DNA of 64,000 nucleotides from Plenodomus lindquistii (GCA_025504975.1 JANUWI010000001.1:1674001-1738000), one strand, 5' to 3'. Shown: positions 35,921 through 48,452, counted from the stretch's first letter. Made by a program: numbers and translations. Notes: a model not told the origin generated them from the sequence alone.

Positions 35921-37953
35921 CTAATAGATGTGCCAATTCGGATTCGTATTCCAATTCGGCATACACGGCCCCTCCCATATCACATCGTTCTTGGTCAACT
36001 CACTGGACTTTTTCACCGCCGATTTCGGGGTAATCAACCTAGCTTTCTCAAACGTCGTACCGCCGGGACACCCATCCTGTCCATTCGCTGTGGGCACACA
36101 CATTTCGAGGGTTTCAGGCACAGTCGGATTGAGGCAGTTGCTGTAAGTTACCAGACGGCACTTGGAACCTGTATCAACGCAATTTTCATCATAAGCCCGT
36201 GTTCAGATGAAGGACGTAGAGAGTTACTTACCAAGACAATGTTCTCAGTGGCAAAGGGCTGCGTGTTGGAGCCCACTGGGTTCTCTGATGTGTATCCCCA
36301 TGGGATCCATCCTTCAAACAGCGCTGCATCGAAGCCAGCAGATGACAAGTTATAACGCTCCTAAAGTTGTGGTCAATACGCTGACACCTCAAGTAAATTA
36401 CGAGAGCTCATAGTAAGCGAGAAGAAATTATTCCTCTCTTGAATCGGTTCAGCAAATTCCACCCAGCTAGTGAAGTTTTGATCGGTACCCGCATTCAACC
36501 TAGATGTGACGACCCACTCATCAGCGACAAAGTTGTAGTATCGCGGGTCCCCCGGTTCAATGCTATCAAAGAACGCTGTGTACGCTTTTCCAAGTATATT
36601 GCCAAGTCGGTGATTGCGGCGCCGGCTGCCAGAGAAAGGTACGTTGTCTGGGAAGAACCTCTTGAAGGTGCTGAAAGCCAGCTCGATCGTTCCTCCCGCG
36701 TTCTGCTGCAAGTCGATGACGACTCTGGTAAGGCCCTGCGTCGTGACATTGCTGATGAAGTTCGAGACGGCGATGGAGAAGTTTTGAATTGCGTACCCAT
36801 TCTGAGCAAATGAAGGCAGACTGAGAACAGTTGCATCGACATCGTGGAGGTAGTATCCAGATACAATGCCGGATGAAGTGGCCGCCAGCCCATATTGGAA
36901 TACATCAGGGTCAGAATCCGCACCGTTACTGTCTTCCCGCCACGAGTTTGTAGCTAGATCGAGTACAGCGTCGTCACCTATTGGCGTAGTCGGGGCGTAT
37001 GCGGGGTTATACAAGTCCCCACTCGTGTTGTACGAAGCCGGCAACAACCCCATCACAAAGTAATTATAAAATCCACCTCCAGTGGCGAGCGGGCCGGTAT
37101 CAAAGGGCTCGTTATACGGTGTCAGCCAATAATCGGTGTAGTTCGTCCCATTTGCGACTGTGACGTCGATCTCATCACCAGGGTAGAAGTTGATGTAGCC
37201 GTCCCATATACTGTGGTTCCCTCTAATGTCAAGTGCCGGCGTGTGGAAGAGTTGATTCCAATCTGCATGGGCCTCTATGCCTCCAAAAGAGTTGAGGCTT
37301 GCAACACGCGTGAGGTATTCGACTGCAGACTGGTTGTTGATCGTTGGAATAGGGGATGGTGTCCAGCCCTGATCGCGAGCTTTGACAACATCTGTAGTGA
37401 CGTACAATTCCGGAAGCGTGGTGCCATCAGCAGAAGCTACGGTGATTGAGAACGGTGCAAGGAACGAAAAGGCTGCAGTTATGCCAGCTGTTAATGTCAA
37501 ATGTGCGTCATGGGTCTAGTAGAGAAGGTACTGGAGATCAGTCTCAAACTGATATTGGTTTCTGTAAACACCGGTGGTGACTTTGTTCTTGATGCTCTGC
37601 AATTGTGCTTGAACGTCAACCGCAGGCTGTTGGTAGCCGGTCTGAGGGTCTTTGAGATAGGCAAGTGTACTCTGAAACTGTAAAGTGTCGTTGACATAGT
37701 TGATGAACCGCTGAGCAACCGCAGCATTGAAGGGCACGCTGGTGAGGCAATCGTAGGCATCCGAAGCGTAGAAATACGCGTAACCGTCGTTCACAATATC
37801 GATGACATCTCCACAGGCAGTCGACTGCGGTTCAGATGACTCTTGACGCACACGTAACGCTTTTGGTCGCTGAACAGGCGTAGGACTTGAAATGGAACCC
37901 GAAAAGAAAAGACACCAAATGGATGCTGCAAGCAGAGGAAACTGCGAATGCAT
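35921..37953 (-). pseudogene. Secreted S41-family (CPAF-like fungal) peptidase, degraded
   Basis: Reads from a signal peptide (MHSQFPLLAASIWCLFFSG) through the usual N-terminal region, but the frame is cut by TAG at 37518-37516 (codon 146). The next codons continue the same protein in the same frame (THDAHLTLTAG). Family sequence then runs to about 36410, including RVVIDLQQNAGGTIELAF. The next segment (RYNLSSAGFDAALFEGW ... FATENIVL) cannot be joined in phase by the only plausible 45-nt intron (GTAATT...TTTAG). After ENIVL, where the serine nucleophile segment should follow, the sequence breaks off. An unrelated-looking cysteine-containing tail (CRLVTYSNCLNP ... NPNWHIY) runs to the TAG at 35921, out of phase. 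Nonsense, phase break and missing catalytic core together indicate a pseudogene. Confidence 0.78.
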
Positions 37954-38713
37954 TGGGTCTATCGGAAGGATGATGGAAGGAGAGATGGGTGAAGGCGTGG
38001 CTGTGAAAAACCTTGCTTATCTACTTAGGAATCTTTCATTGTGCCTGGCGCATCATTCCCATGGCGGTCTTCGGATCGGACGGCGAGGCTGGTTGCAATA
38101 GCATTGCGAAGATAGATTGAAAAAAGTTGTCAAAATCGGCGACTTATCTTATGGAGATTAGTCTTGGGGCCAAAATGGCTCGGGACGGTACGCCGTGAAC
38201 CGTTTTGACAGTATAATTTGATCAATCAGAATATGGTACAACAATCAAGCGTGGCAGTGCACTTCTTTGGCTGACGGCCGTCAGTCATGAGCTGTTTCGA
38301 CTTGGGCTCAAGCTGCGACTGGTCACAAGGCTGAGATTCCACATGTCAGAGCCTCGTAAAATTGCTCATAAGACCTTTACTCGTCGTCTGGCATGCGACG
38401 GCTCCTGCTTCCCCTTGCTGGGCTACAGTGTGCTGTGGTCGGTGACCTCGTTGAACATAATGCCAACATACTCTTACTTGTCCCCCCTGCCCCATACAAG
38501 TACCTATTGCTATCTCCGGCTACTCTGCATCCCGTTTCGGCGACTTGGCACGAGATCTCATGTATGATAATGCTGTGCTGCTCATGTGCAGGCGGCCATT
38601 TTTCGCCGCGACCCTGGTACCATAGCGTTTCCTGCTTACGGAAGTCATGCTTTGATGCGTTATTGTATTTTCAGTCGTGACCATGATTCCCAGCGGTTTG
38701 ACTACCCATCTAA
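37954..38713. other. Divergent intergenic region, S41 and NACHT pseudogenes
   Basis: About 760 bp. No gene, RNA or repeat recognised. It presumably contained both promoters. Confidence 0.5.
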
Positions 38714-40569
38714 ATGGCGAATTCCGATGAGGAAGAAGAGCTTCCTGACCCTTTCGCACAATCAATTTCTCCACACCCTGCGTTAGGGGCTCTGCAGGAC
38801 ACAACATCAGACATCTTCGCGCCGTTATTTGACGGCTTCTTCAACAGTGAACTATTCGACCGTTGGCTCCACCGCAAAAATACATGGCAGCTGTACCTTG
38901 TAGGCGGGCCTGGCGCTGGCAAGGTACGTATTGTGCGTCAACACAGATCGTGCGGTGTTTTGACAGCGATAGACCACGTTGCCGACCTTGACGATGCAGC
39001 GCATTCTTGCAGAGTTTGCGCAGTCATTTGGAATCAAGAACCAGGCCGCTGCTGTATTTGTACGCCATGTAATGATCGAGAATGAACTTGCGTTTCTCGA
39101 AGACTTCCTGGACGACGTCTATCGACAGCTTACTCCTCTTGTACTGTTCACGAATCACGCCGCCTCGCAGAAGTATGAACGATACGCTGATGCGCGCAAC
39201 CGTTCTAAGAGGGTCTCCACGCGTGTAGAATTGATCAGCCAAGCGCTATAACAACGGTGTTTGGAGATCAAGGAGACAGGTCGCGCATTCCTCGTGGTCG
39301 ATAACATTGAGCAATGTAGCCCATCCTTGACACAGTTATTACTGTGCGAGATATCCATCCTGCAGCAGCGAGATGTTGGTGTACTGATCACTTCGCGATT
39401 GCGGTAGTACGGCAAACTGGAGGAGGTGTGGTGTGATTTCCACGTCTTGGGTGACTATGAGTGTAGTCTACATTTCTACCGGTGTTGCACAAACTGCGGA
39501 GAACAATACAAATGTGAAGAGTGCAACAAACCAGAGAAGATCTGCAGAGAATGGTACGTCTCAAGCCCTCGTGTCTGCAAGATATGTCGTCAATACTTCG
39601 AGAGTCAGAAGCTGACTATCCTATCGACGCAATGGTCCTGAAACTCTATGGAATGAACCAGAGTATTTAGAAACGACGATCGATTCGATACGCGAAAGGA
39701 CCATGAAGCAGTACCTCGCTTGGGACCTCGAGCGAGAACATGGCGACCTTGGACTTAGGTCTGGTACGCGTAAACCCCCGCTGTCTTCATTTGGTATGGC
39801 CTTTCGGAGGACAATGTCTGGAACAGCGGGTCGCAAGTGGGTTCAACAAATCTACGAGAATGTCAACGGGAGTATCTTACAGGCAAAGCTTGCTCTTGAC
39901 CGTACACACAACGCGTCTTCGCCTGATGGCTTCAATTTCAGTCCAAATCGCATACCAGCAAACGTGCAAGGACTGTTCCAGTCAGCTATAAAGACTATCG
40001 AATCACAGTCAACAAGTCAGCATGAATTGGCGCTCAAGAGTATAGCGGCCGTCGGTAAACAGGGAAACGGGAACACAGGAATAACGGTATCGCGTCTCGC
40101 AGCTCTACTCAAAGGACGAAATCACGTACCTTCAGAAAGCGATGTTCCGCCTCATAGTACAGAAGACATCCTATTGGCAAACAAGGGTTACCTCACACTC
40201 GTGCCGCCTAGATACGACGGGGAAGAAGGCACCGTCGCCATTTGCGATGGGGTACTGTTTCGCTATGTAAACGAGGACTACAACGACAAGTTAGTGATGG
40301 CGGACTCACAATTGCGCACCTCGAGCATTCCGAGATCATTCACTCGCGTTTTACCAACCTCGGACCCAGATAGGGAAGAGTCCTCGTTGCAGGATATTGT
40401 TGGAGAGCTCAAGCGTTTTCAGTCGCCTAGAATTATGGCATCCTCGATTCAGGAGTCTCCACCGATAAGGCGACAGTCATCTGGCTTGAATCACAGTTTT
40501 ACTCTCAACGTCCTCGAAGCTCCCGTAGCAGCGCCAGCGCCGGTAGGACTGGGCTTGGATGCGGAATGA
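38714..40569 (+). pseudogene. NACHT-type NTPase (fungal NLR-like), degraded
   Basis: Fungal STAND/NLR-like gene of the kind linked to nonself recognition. Exon 38714-38923 ends inside the P-loop; after an intron (38924-38972) the motif reads GGPGAGKTT. A Walker-B-like FLVVDNIEQC and sensor LITSR follow. A cysteine-rich segment typical of this family comes next (CCTNCGEQYKCEECNKPEKIC). The frame is broken by TAA at 39249 (codon 163), TAG at 39405 (codon 215) and TGA at 39639, followed by two phase changes before the downstream frame WDLEREHGDLGL resumes (39703-40569). That last part matches the helical region after NACHT in relatives. No ankyrin or WD repeats follow. Multiple lesions make this a clear pseudogene. 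Confidence 0.82.
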
Positions 40570-40745
40570 TATATGCAAATCGCATATTCTGTTGATTATG
40601 AGACTGCGTCGTAGATGAAAGCGCTTATAGTTCAAAAGCATCAAGTAATCCAGAACCTCTCACCCTTCCAATCAGTCCTGTTTTTGGATGGCTCATCCTG
40701 GTCTAGAGGGAACGATTGCATGCGCCGCCATGCTTCATTACTCAG

Positions 40746-43375
40746 TTAGCGGATATGCAATGCGCTCATGCGCAGATAGGTTTTATCATCGCCTGAGGGT
40801 CGAAGCATGATACCATACCCCTCATACCATGTCTTCTGTTCAGGTCCACGGCCATATGGCTCGTATTTTTGGCTCAAGGCGAGAACGACAAAGGAGACAG
40901 TGCCAGTCTCCGAGTCCTGTCTTGTGTCTGGATACACTTCGATTGTGGTGTTTTCAGAATGGCAATCGAGTGCATGCCCAAGCGATAGTGTTAACCCTCC
41001 GAGTTCCTTTGACCACTGAAGCTCTCCTTGATGGATGTACCCCTGTACCGCAATCCTCTTGTCCGACAATTCTGGCTCCATGTCTCTTGGGTCTGCTCCA
41101 CTATGTCTCACAGACGAATTCTTTGCCTCTGCAGTGTGTTGTTTGTAGACATTAAGTAACAGAAATGTCGACAAAGCATGGCTTATCGAGCCCCAGAACC
41201 ATAGGACATATTGATGCGCCGATACAAATACGTTGATGAACAGAGCTGGGAACAGATTGACTGTAGAGAGCTGCGACGGTATGGAAGCTGTTACCTTGTA
41301 TTCGACGGCTTTCCATGACCATACTTTTTGAAGCGGTGGTTGAGCCCTGGACTTCTCGTGCTCAAAGAGCCGACCTATATCCGAGTTTGTCCGTCCAATA
41401 CTGACCTGCGGATTATTTCGTGATTCAGTAAAGGCTACCTGAGAACCATGTCTGGAAGATGCACTCGATTTCCTTCGTCTCTCGTCCACTAGCTCCAGAT
41501 CTTTGCTCATATTCGCAATATCTTTCTTTTGATCTCCAGAAGTTTGCCGGGGGATTTTGGGGCGAGAGGTTCCCTTATTCAGGTCGAATGACAGAGGCTG
41601 GCCATGGTGATCTTTGACGTGGTAGACTCGGTCAAACCTGTCGGCGCGATCTTGAATCTTGATCCTGCCATTGACCGAAACCCATGCCCAAGATGGGTTA
41701 TGTTGCAGAACATCTGGACGCGAAGATGAAGCAGGATCTATTACTTTCCAAGCAAGTTGTTCCTCCAGGAAGGAGCCCCACATTCCAACTGCATAGTCTT
41801 CTTCAAGGCTGTCACGAACTAGTTTTGCTATGCCCCAGATCGCCATACGCTTGTCGATCTGTTTGGTCAGGCTTAAACTTGTGTAACTTTCGACCGCCGA
41901 TGCCCAAAAGTCCTCCGGCGAGTCGTCGTTCAGGGCGGAGAGCATGAGCGTTTGATTGATGACGCCCTCTTGTAGTCTTCCTCGCCAGTGACGATCTATC
42001 GCCGACAGCCGGTCTAGCGGTGGTGGAAGACCTTCAGGTAAGCTCTCGCACGCACTCATCTCTGCGCAATCCCAGAAGATTTGACGGTGGCCGAAATGCA
42101 GTATTCTTGGAGCCAGCATTCGTTCTAGTCGAAATTCAGCGCGACCAGTCATATGCGGCAATGCGAACTCACCCTGGAATACCCAGCCACGTTTGTACAA
42201 AGGCCTGCTTAGCAGATCGTGCTGCCATAAATCCTCTCTCAGTATGCGCCACTTTTGTTTACCAAACATTGGCGATGACCCATCGCTCTCGAACCGTGCA
42301 GGTGTGACGTCATGTGGCCCACGATTTCGAAACAAACCCTCTTTGCTATTCACGGCATCCGCTGCTGCGATATTACAGTACGAGTTGCGGTAGACTTTGT
42401 GCATTAGATTGCCTTCATGTATCCGATCGTCTGCGTCTCCTTGCTGATACTAGTCATTCATTGCTCGCACCGAGCGTGATTGATGTCACTCACGATAATG
42501 CAAAGAGAGTCGATCCATATGTAGTCGACTTCCAAGAACCGCGCCACTTCGATAGCCTGCCGAAAGTTCTTCGAAAGTTAAGACCACGGCACACCGACGC
42601 TTGTGAACTCTTGCCAGCTCTGTGTAGTCAATGTGTCCTTTCTTTGCTCTGGCCATGGTCCCCAACAATGACTCAACGTTACGTAGGGGCCTTTGACGTT
42701 GGCGAGCTTGGTGTCAACTACTCGAATCGATTCACCCTCACGGCGGCCGCCGATGTGGATAAGTCTAGTGGGAACCCACTTACTCGCAGCTCCAGCACGC
42801 TTCGGGCAATTCTTATGGTGGATGGCACATTCTCTAATCCACCTCTTGATCTGATATCCGTCATTAGCTTTAGGGCTTATGCTCGCACCGAGGTCTGCAG
42901 GGATTAGAGGACGGCCCAAGTCTGACTCTGAGAAGCAGTAGAATATGCGTTCCGAAAGGCCAAACGTTTCCGGCTCGCTCTGTGGCTGTTCATCAGCGTT
43001 AGTATCCGGTACTCTTGGAATGACACGAAAGGTCAGTGCAATCATCGCGTTTCCTTCTCTTGTTCGTCCGAGGCCACGAACGCTCCAACGATAGAGCGCG
43101 ACCGGGGACTGTGGGGGAACTGTTGTTTTTCCTGACATCCTTGTATCTCCGTGAAGCCATTTCCGCATTACTTGCACTGCCGAAACATCTGTCGAGGAGA
43201 AGCGCTCAAGATTCGATCGATGCTGTTGAACATCGTCGAAAAGTAGCATGCAGAACACACACTGTTTCAAAGCGGAGGTTTTGAGGGAAGAGTAGCTCGG
43301 ATGGTGATAATCCCAAGAATTGCGAGCACGCAGGATGTTCTCGCTGCAAAAACCGCATGGACTGCGCTGCAACAT
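40746..43375 (-). pseudogene. HET-domain (heterokaryon incompatibility) gene with one in-frame stop
   Basis: Exon 43375-42494 and exon 42443-40746 (50-nt intron, GTGAGT donor, AATGAC branch, CAG acceptor) form one 860-codon frame with a single internal TAA at 42580-42578 (codon 266). HET motifs flank the stop: YVTLSHCWG before, then NFRQAIEVARFLEVDYIWID and SLCIIQGDADD after, and YKRGWVFQ further on. An N-terminal cysteine-rich stretch (CGFCSEN ... CVFCMLLF) is usual in the family. A hydrophobic stretch (LFPALFINVFVSAHQYVLWF) lies in the C-terminal half. The TAA sits between PWS and LSKNF, a position where relatives have a sense codon; no intron can remove it. Everything else is intact, so loss looks recent. 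Confidence 0.82.
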
Positions 43376-44036
43376 TGTGGATGAAGATCCCAACAGAGAC
43401 AGGATGAGGATTCAGGAAAGGAACCGAATTTGGGGGCGTAATGTAGCAGCTGCGATGGCCCGTGGCTGACTCAGCCCAGCAACGCACCTTGCAATCTCCA
43501 TCAAATGCGTGTCACGACTTTGATCGCACATCACTTGGGGTCACATGACTTTAAGCAATGTCCTGGAGATTTGAGACACTGACGAGCATGCTAGAGTTGT
43601 CGCCAACGGACCAGAAGGGGGCAAACCAAGCTGCTCTACACATTTGCCACCACGCACAATCTATAGTCACAGCGGGGCTTTCATCCTAAAGGTGATGTGT
43701 CCTATGTTGCGCTATTTCCCAGTCGAAGAGAAGCAAATGTAGGAGGTCCGAAATGTATGTATTATTGGCCATGGCATTCTGGTAAGAGAGTAAGAAGATC
43801 GTACCAGCGTTAGCGTCCCGTCCATTTGCAATCGTCACGGAAGAGAACCCCCCCACGTCTCCTAGATCTCTTGGCAGACCCCCCGATTCATTGCAACTTC
43901 ATCGCCAGACGGCTTGCAACCCACGACATCCCCACCATCCGACTCATCGCCTGCGCCCGCATCTTCTCAATACTGACTGAGCATTACATAAAAGCTCGGT
44001 CGACTGCCACCACCAACAGGACCTTCCACAAGTTAT
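43376..44036. other. Divergent intergenic region, HET gene and UFO1
   Basis: About 660 bp. TACATAAAAG near 43986 could serve as a TATA element for UFO1. No gene seen. Confidence 0.45.
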
Positions 44037-47000
44037 ATGCCATCAGAGCCTACAAAAGCAGACCAGAATATCCCCTCCCCCCAGATTGCCCCGGACCACC
44101 CAACAGCCTCCCAGCATGGACACCACCTCGATGATGACTTGCAGGACTCTCTGCTCCCTCACTCCGGTGGGTTGCGGAGAGAGCCTGAGTCACCGACGGG
44201 TGGCAATATACGCGACGCGACGCGCACAGATGCAGTCGCCCGCGACGATGCCCTTTTCAATACTGGCAGACTGAGTAATGGCGAAACGTCAACGCCACTA
44301 CCTGGGGATAGGATCACCGAGTACGAAAATTCGACGGCCAACTCGGCAAGGCAGCTTACTGAAGGTCCCTTGTTCGAGGTGATTAAGAGTCATCGGAAAT
44401 CAAACGACAAGAGCTCTCCTATTGCGGCATTACCCAATGGTAGGTGATCACTGCAACAACTGCTCAGCTCGATATGCCAGTGGAATGCCGTGGTGCTAAC
44501 AGCGACTCAGAGGTACTGGTCCACGCCATTGCGCACCTCTCCCCCAACGATATCGCCGCCGTGTCCCTGGTATCCCGTCGCTTCCATGACGTGGTATCCG
44601 CCCCGCATGCCTGGCAGATTGCTTTTGGGCGCTACTTCCCGGGCTCACAGTCGCTAGAAGATGCTGCCATGCGCTCAGCTCGCGAAAACAGCGGCGCAGT
44701 GGTGCCATCGGAGAAGAGAAGGTTTGCTCGTCTTACTGCTTTGGCGTCTTGGCGCAGCGAGTATATCCTGCGCACCCGACTTCTACGCTCCTTGTCCCGC
44801 GGAAAGCCTGTCCAACAGGCTTCGACACCATCTCGTACTGGGCAAGTTCAGGCCGCAACCTCCACCGTCACTTACGACGCGAAGACGTACACCATCATCA
44901 ACCACCTACATGCTACATATGGTTCAGGGCTGAACAAGCGAATGCCGCGCCTGATCCACGGAGCAGATGATGTCGGCATGGTGACTAGCAGCGATCCAAC
45001 GGCTGAGAGGGTGGACCCTTGGGGCCAGAGCGACCCCAACTTCTACGGTCAATTCTCCGAACGCTTCCCTGGTACCGCTGAGTGGGGCCTAGGGTCTGGA
45101 GACGTCGTTGGGCGCCCCAATGTCATGGATGTCTCTCAGCCATATGGCTTCATTTATGGACAGGGCTGTCCTGAAGGCTCCTGTTACTACCGGTCTCTTG
45201 AGGAAATGAGGGGACGCTTTGTCGCTGAGCCCTCCGAGTTCACCCTTCCTGAAGCTGGCATTCCGAGACTAGGGGTCGACGGCGGTGCTATCTGCAGCGT
45301 ATGGATTGCAAAATCGAATACTATTCCGTCACTGTCGGAAGGGTTGATCGGCATGTTGATGGGCTCAGCTCTTGGCGTAGTGACTGCCTGCAGTATTGGT
45401 ACAGACGGTCTTCGTACCTCTCGCATACAACGTGGTGAGCTGACAGCGCGCTGGGTGCTGAGTCCTGGTGTGCCCATTATCGCGATTGCCGTGGACGAAA
45501 ACTATTCTTCAAAACGTTACGCGCAGAATCGCATCTGGGCTGTGGCATTGAATGCTCTGGGTGAATTGTTCTACCTGACGAAATTCCCCACTCGTAGTCA
45601 AGCCCCCAAGGGCGATGTTGATCATCATACGGAGTACCTTAGTTGGCTCACTGGACGCAGTGTTTACTGGAACCTCGTCGAGCCCAGTCGACGCACTGCG
45701 AGGCCGGATCCGTATAGCGATGCGGATGTTGATGGTAGCTACTCTCCTCGTACATCCTGGGATGGTATGTGCTTGAGTGAAGAGCAGCTCATTGCTGAGA
45801 CGAGGGAAATACAAGGGTTCTTGCGCAAGCCCCCCAAGCATTTCCGAAGAATTTGTCTTGGATGGGATATGCGACGACGTCTTGAGGTGGACTTCGCAGG
45901 CGACGATGGCAATTATGCTGGCGAGTCCATGGTTGTATTCGAGTGTGGGCTCGAAGAAGACTGTACTGCCAATGTCCGGCGGTTCACTCGATGGAAGACA
46001 AGCAACAAGAGCACCACTACATCCACGAAGACATCTCCTCTTCAGTCCACTCAAGTCACTTCGCTGTTTGGAGGCTCGGGCGCTGGCACTCCTGATATTT
46101 CGAAGCTACCTACGCGTACCCGCAGCTCATCGTATATGTCAACGTCAAGCTCCCCAGAAAGAGGGAACATGCAAGATGAGTGGCGCTGTTCAATGTTGAC
46201 CTTCGGCGGTTTCAAAAACGTACAAATCAGCTCAACAACGCTAGACATGTCCACCTTTGCAAACCTTACCTTGTCCGAAGATCCTGCTCTAGGGTTCTCG
46301 ACGACCTCGACAGCGTCCTCACCATATGTGTCTCCCTTATCTGTTGCAAGCCAGCCAGCCTCGCCACAAGACATCCCAGGCCAACGCGCGCGCTTCATCG
46401 CAGCCGGCACGTTGACTGGAGTGGTCATTCTCTGGGATGCGCGAGCAGCGTTGGCACGGTCGTCCGAATATACCAACAGCGTTGCCCCTGTTCGCATCAT
46501 CTATACTGAATCGCCGGAAATTTCTTGTCTCGCCATGACAGCCTTGCACTTGGTTGTTGGTGGAAATGACGGCCTTGTGCAAGCTTGGGATCCGCTCGCA
46601 TCGAGCATGTCGCCTATACGCACACTCAACTCACGCCATGCTTCAAAGGCACGCAGACGACTGGTGCAAGCTCAAGCTTCGGTACAAGGTATTGGCATCA
46701 ACATGTTTGCCGCTGGGGCCATCTGCTTGGATCCCGATCCAACTGTGTTGCGCGGCGCAGTGTCTCTCGGCAACCAACTTCGTTACTGGAGTTATAGCTC
46801 TTCTGCCGCTGACGCATACAAGGGCAGTAAGCGTCGCTTGAGACGTGCTGAACGCGGTAGCAATAACGCTGTCGACCGCTTCTCTGGCAGTGGACGAGTC
46901 AATTTGAAAAGCTATATCGCGGACGAGCAGCTCGAGCTCGAGCGTTCAAAACTGGAACGTCAGCAACAGGCTGAACGTCTCGCCGGGCGATTTGGTACAG

Positions 47001-47533
47001 AACTGCTCGACGAGGACGAGGCTTTGGCCTACGCTGCGATGCTGTCGCAAGAGAGCATGGAGGCAGAGGCGCAGCGACGTCGGGACAGTGAAGATTTTGC
47101 CACGTTTAGTAGCGACACTGTCACGCCTGAGGCAAGCATAGTTGGCTCCTCTTCTTCACAAGCGCTCAAGGATGACGAGGAGCTCGACGCTGATATTGCT
47201 GAAGCCATCCGTCAATCGCTAGGAACTGGCTCTAGTTCTGATGTGTACAGCTCTCCCACCACGCCTCCTTCGGCTTTCGAGATCCCGATCAAATACGCCA
47301 AAAGCAAGAAGTCGATCGCATCGCCGAAACCCCGAGATGGCCTGGCAAGGAGAGTTGCAGCACCTGCTGGCTCGAGCAACCAGAGCGAGCTTTCGGATCT
47401 GGAGTTTGCGATGCAGCTAAGCCTTGCGGAAGAACAGAGTCGGAGAGATGCTGAAGACACCGAAGATGCATTCCCACCACTAAGCCCTGTGCCAGGTAGT
47501 GGAAGTGGCAAGGGCAAGGGAAAGATGTGGTGA
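44037..47533 (+). CDS. UFO1: F-box/WD-repeat protein with C-terminal UIMs (Ufo1-like)
   Basis: Predicted SCF ubiquitin-ligase substrate receptor. Exons 44037-44439 and 44511-47533 (71-nt intron with GCTAAC branch) give 1141 residues. The first ~134 residues are disordered. The F-box begins right after the splice (EVLVHAIAHLSPNDIAAVSL). WD-type blades follow, including GTLTGVVILWDARAAL and LVVGGNDGLVQAWDP. The C-terminus has three ubiquitin-interacting motifs: EDEALAYAAMLSQESMEAEA, LDADIAEAIRQSLG and LSDLEFAMQLSLAEEQ. F-box plus WD plus UIMs is the arrangement of yeast Ufo1, in which UIMs drive its own turnover. The splice is required: upstream frame 44037-44447 would otherwise end a few codons on. 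Confidence 0.88.
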
Positions 47534-47919
47534 ATGTGTGGTTTTCTTTATGGGCTGGGGCCACTTAGTACTTTTTTGCTTTGAAACTTCTCGTTCCCCT
47601 TGTGGCAAGCTAATGATGTAGCCATCGTGCTCGGCAGTTCTACGCACTTCAGTCTTCATCAACCTAGTGCGAGAACGGAACAAAGCATTGCTCAGGCTTT
47701 TGACCATAATTTAAGTTTATTTCATTCTATGCTTAGACGTGCAGCTCCACACTTCCAATGCCCACTTCATCACCACACTTAACCTTCGCAACATCCCCGA
47801 TATCCATGTCTGTGGTCCTGCTACAATCGATGATGTCGTTCGCTGCCATCACATCCCACCTTTCTTAACTCACCCTTCGATTCCCATATACTAAACCCCA
47901 CCAACTCCCTCCCTCCCCC
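47534..47919. other. Convergent 3' intergenic region
   Basis: 386 bp between UFO1 and the secreted-protein gene; pyrimidine-rich toward 47880-47940. No gene seen. Confidence 0.5.
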
Positions 47920-48452
47920 TCACATCCCCGCGCCAGCCTTCGGCGTACCCTTCACCACAATCGGCGTAATCTTCGGCGTCTCCACCACCTTCTTCGTACA
48001 CATCGCCGGCGTCTTCGCAGTCACCGTCACCGTAACAGTATCACATCCGGATTCACACTCGTCCTGACATTCGAGCATCTCGATCAAAGTGGGTGTTGCG
48101 CTACAATGCTTTACCGGAGCGGGAATGGTAGTTGTGGCCGTGCTGTGGTATTTGTTAGAGTTTGTTTAGAAAGGCGGAGGTGGGGTGGGGTAATACCTCG
48201 CTACGAGACAATTGATAGGGGTGCAGGATTTGGTGAAGGGGGGGCAGAAGAGGCCCGGTTGGAAGGTGGTGGCTGTGTAGCAGGGACAGTTGGATTCGTG
48301 GGAGGAGGGCGCGACGGAGGAGAGTTTTGCGCCGGATACGCTGGGGTGTGGTGTTAGTAGATTGTTATTGTGTGGGGGGTGATTGGGAGAGGGGTAGTGT
48401 ACGTTGAGCAGAGGCCGATGAAGACGGCGATAATGGGTTGGAATGATTGCAT
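47920..48452 (-). CDS. Small secreted cysteine-rich protein
   Basis: Not recognised as a named family. Three short exons (48452-48403, 48340-48197, 48142-47920) give 138 residues, with consistent phases and CTAAC-type branch points (CTACTAACACC, CTCTAACAAA). The N-terminus is a clear signal peptide (MQSFQPIIAVFIGLCSTVSG, cleavage probably before AKL). The mature chain has ten cysteines in pairs or near pairs: NCPC, FC, SC, NC, HC, then ECQDECESGCD, then MC. A valine/threonine-rich linker (TVTVTVTAKTP) and lysine/proline-rich tail follow. No transmembrane or GPI signal. The gene is a candidate for an apoplastic or wall-associated protein; effector function is only inference. Coding strand changes from C-rich to G-rich near 48060. 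Confidence 0.75.
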
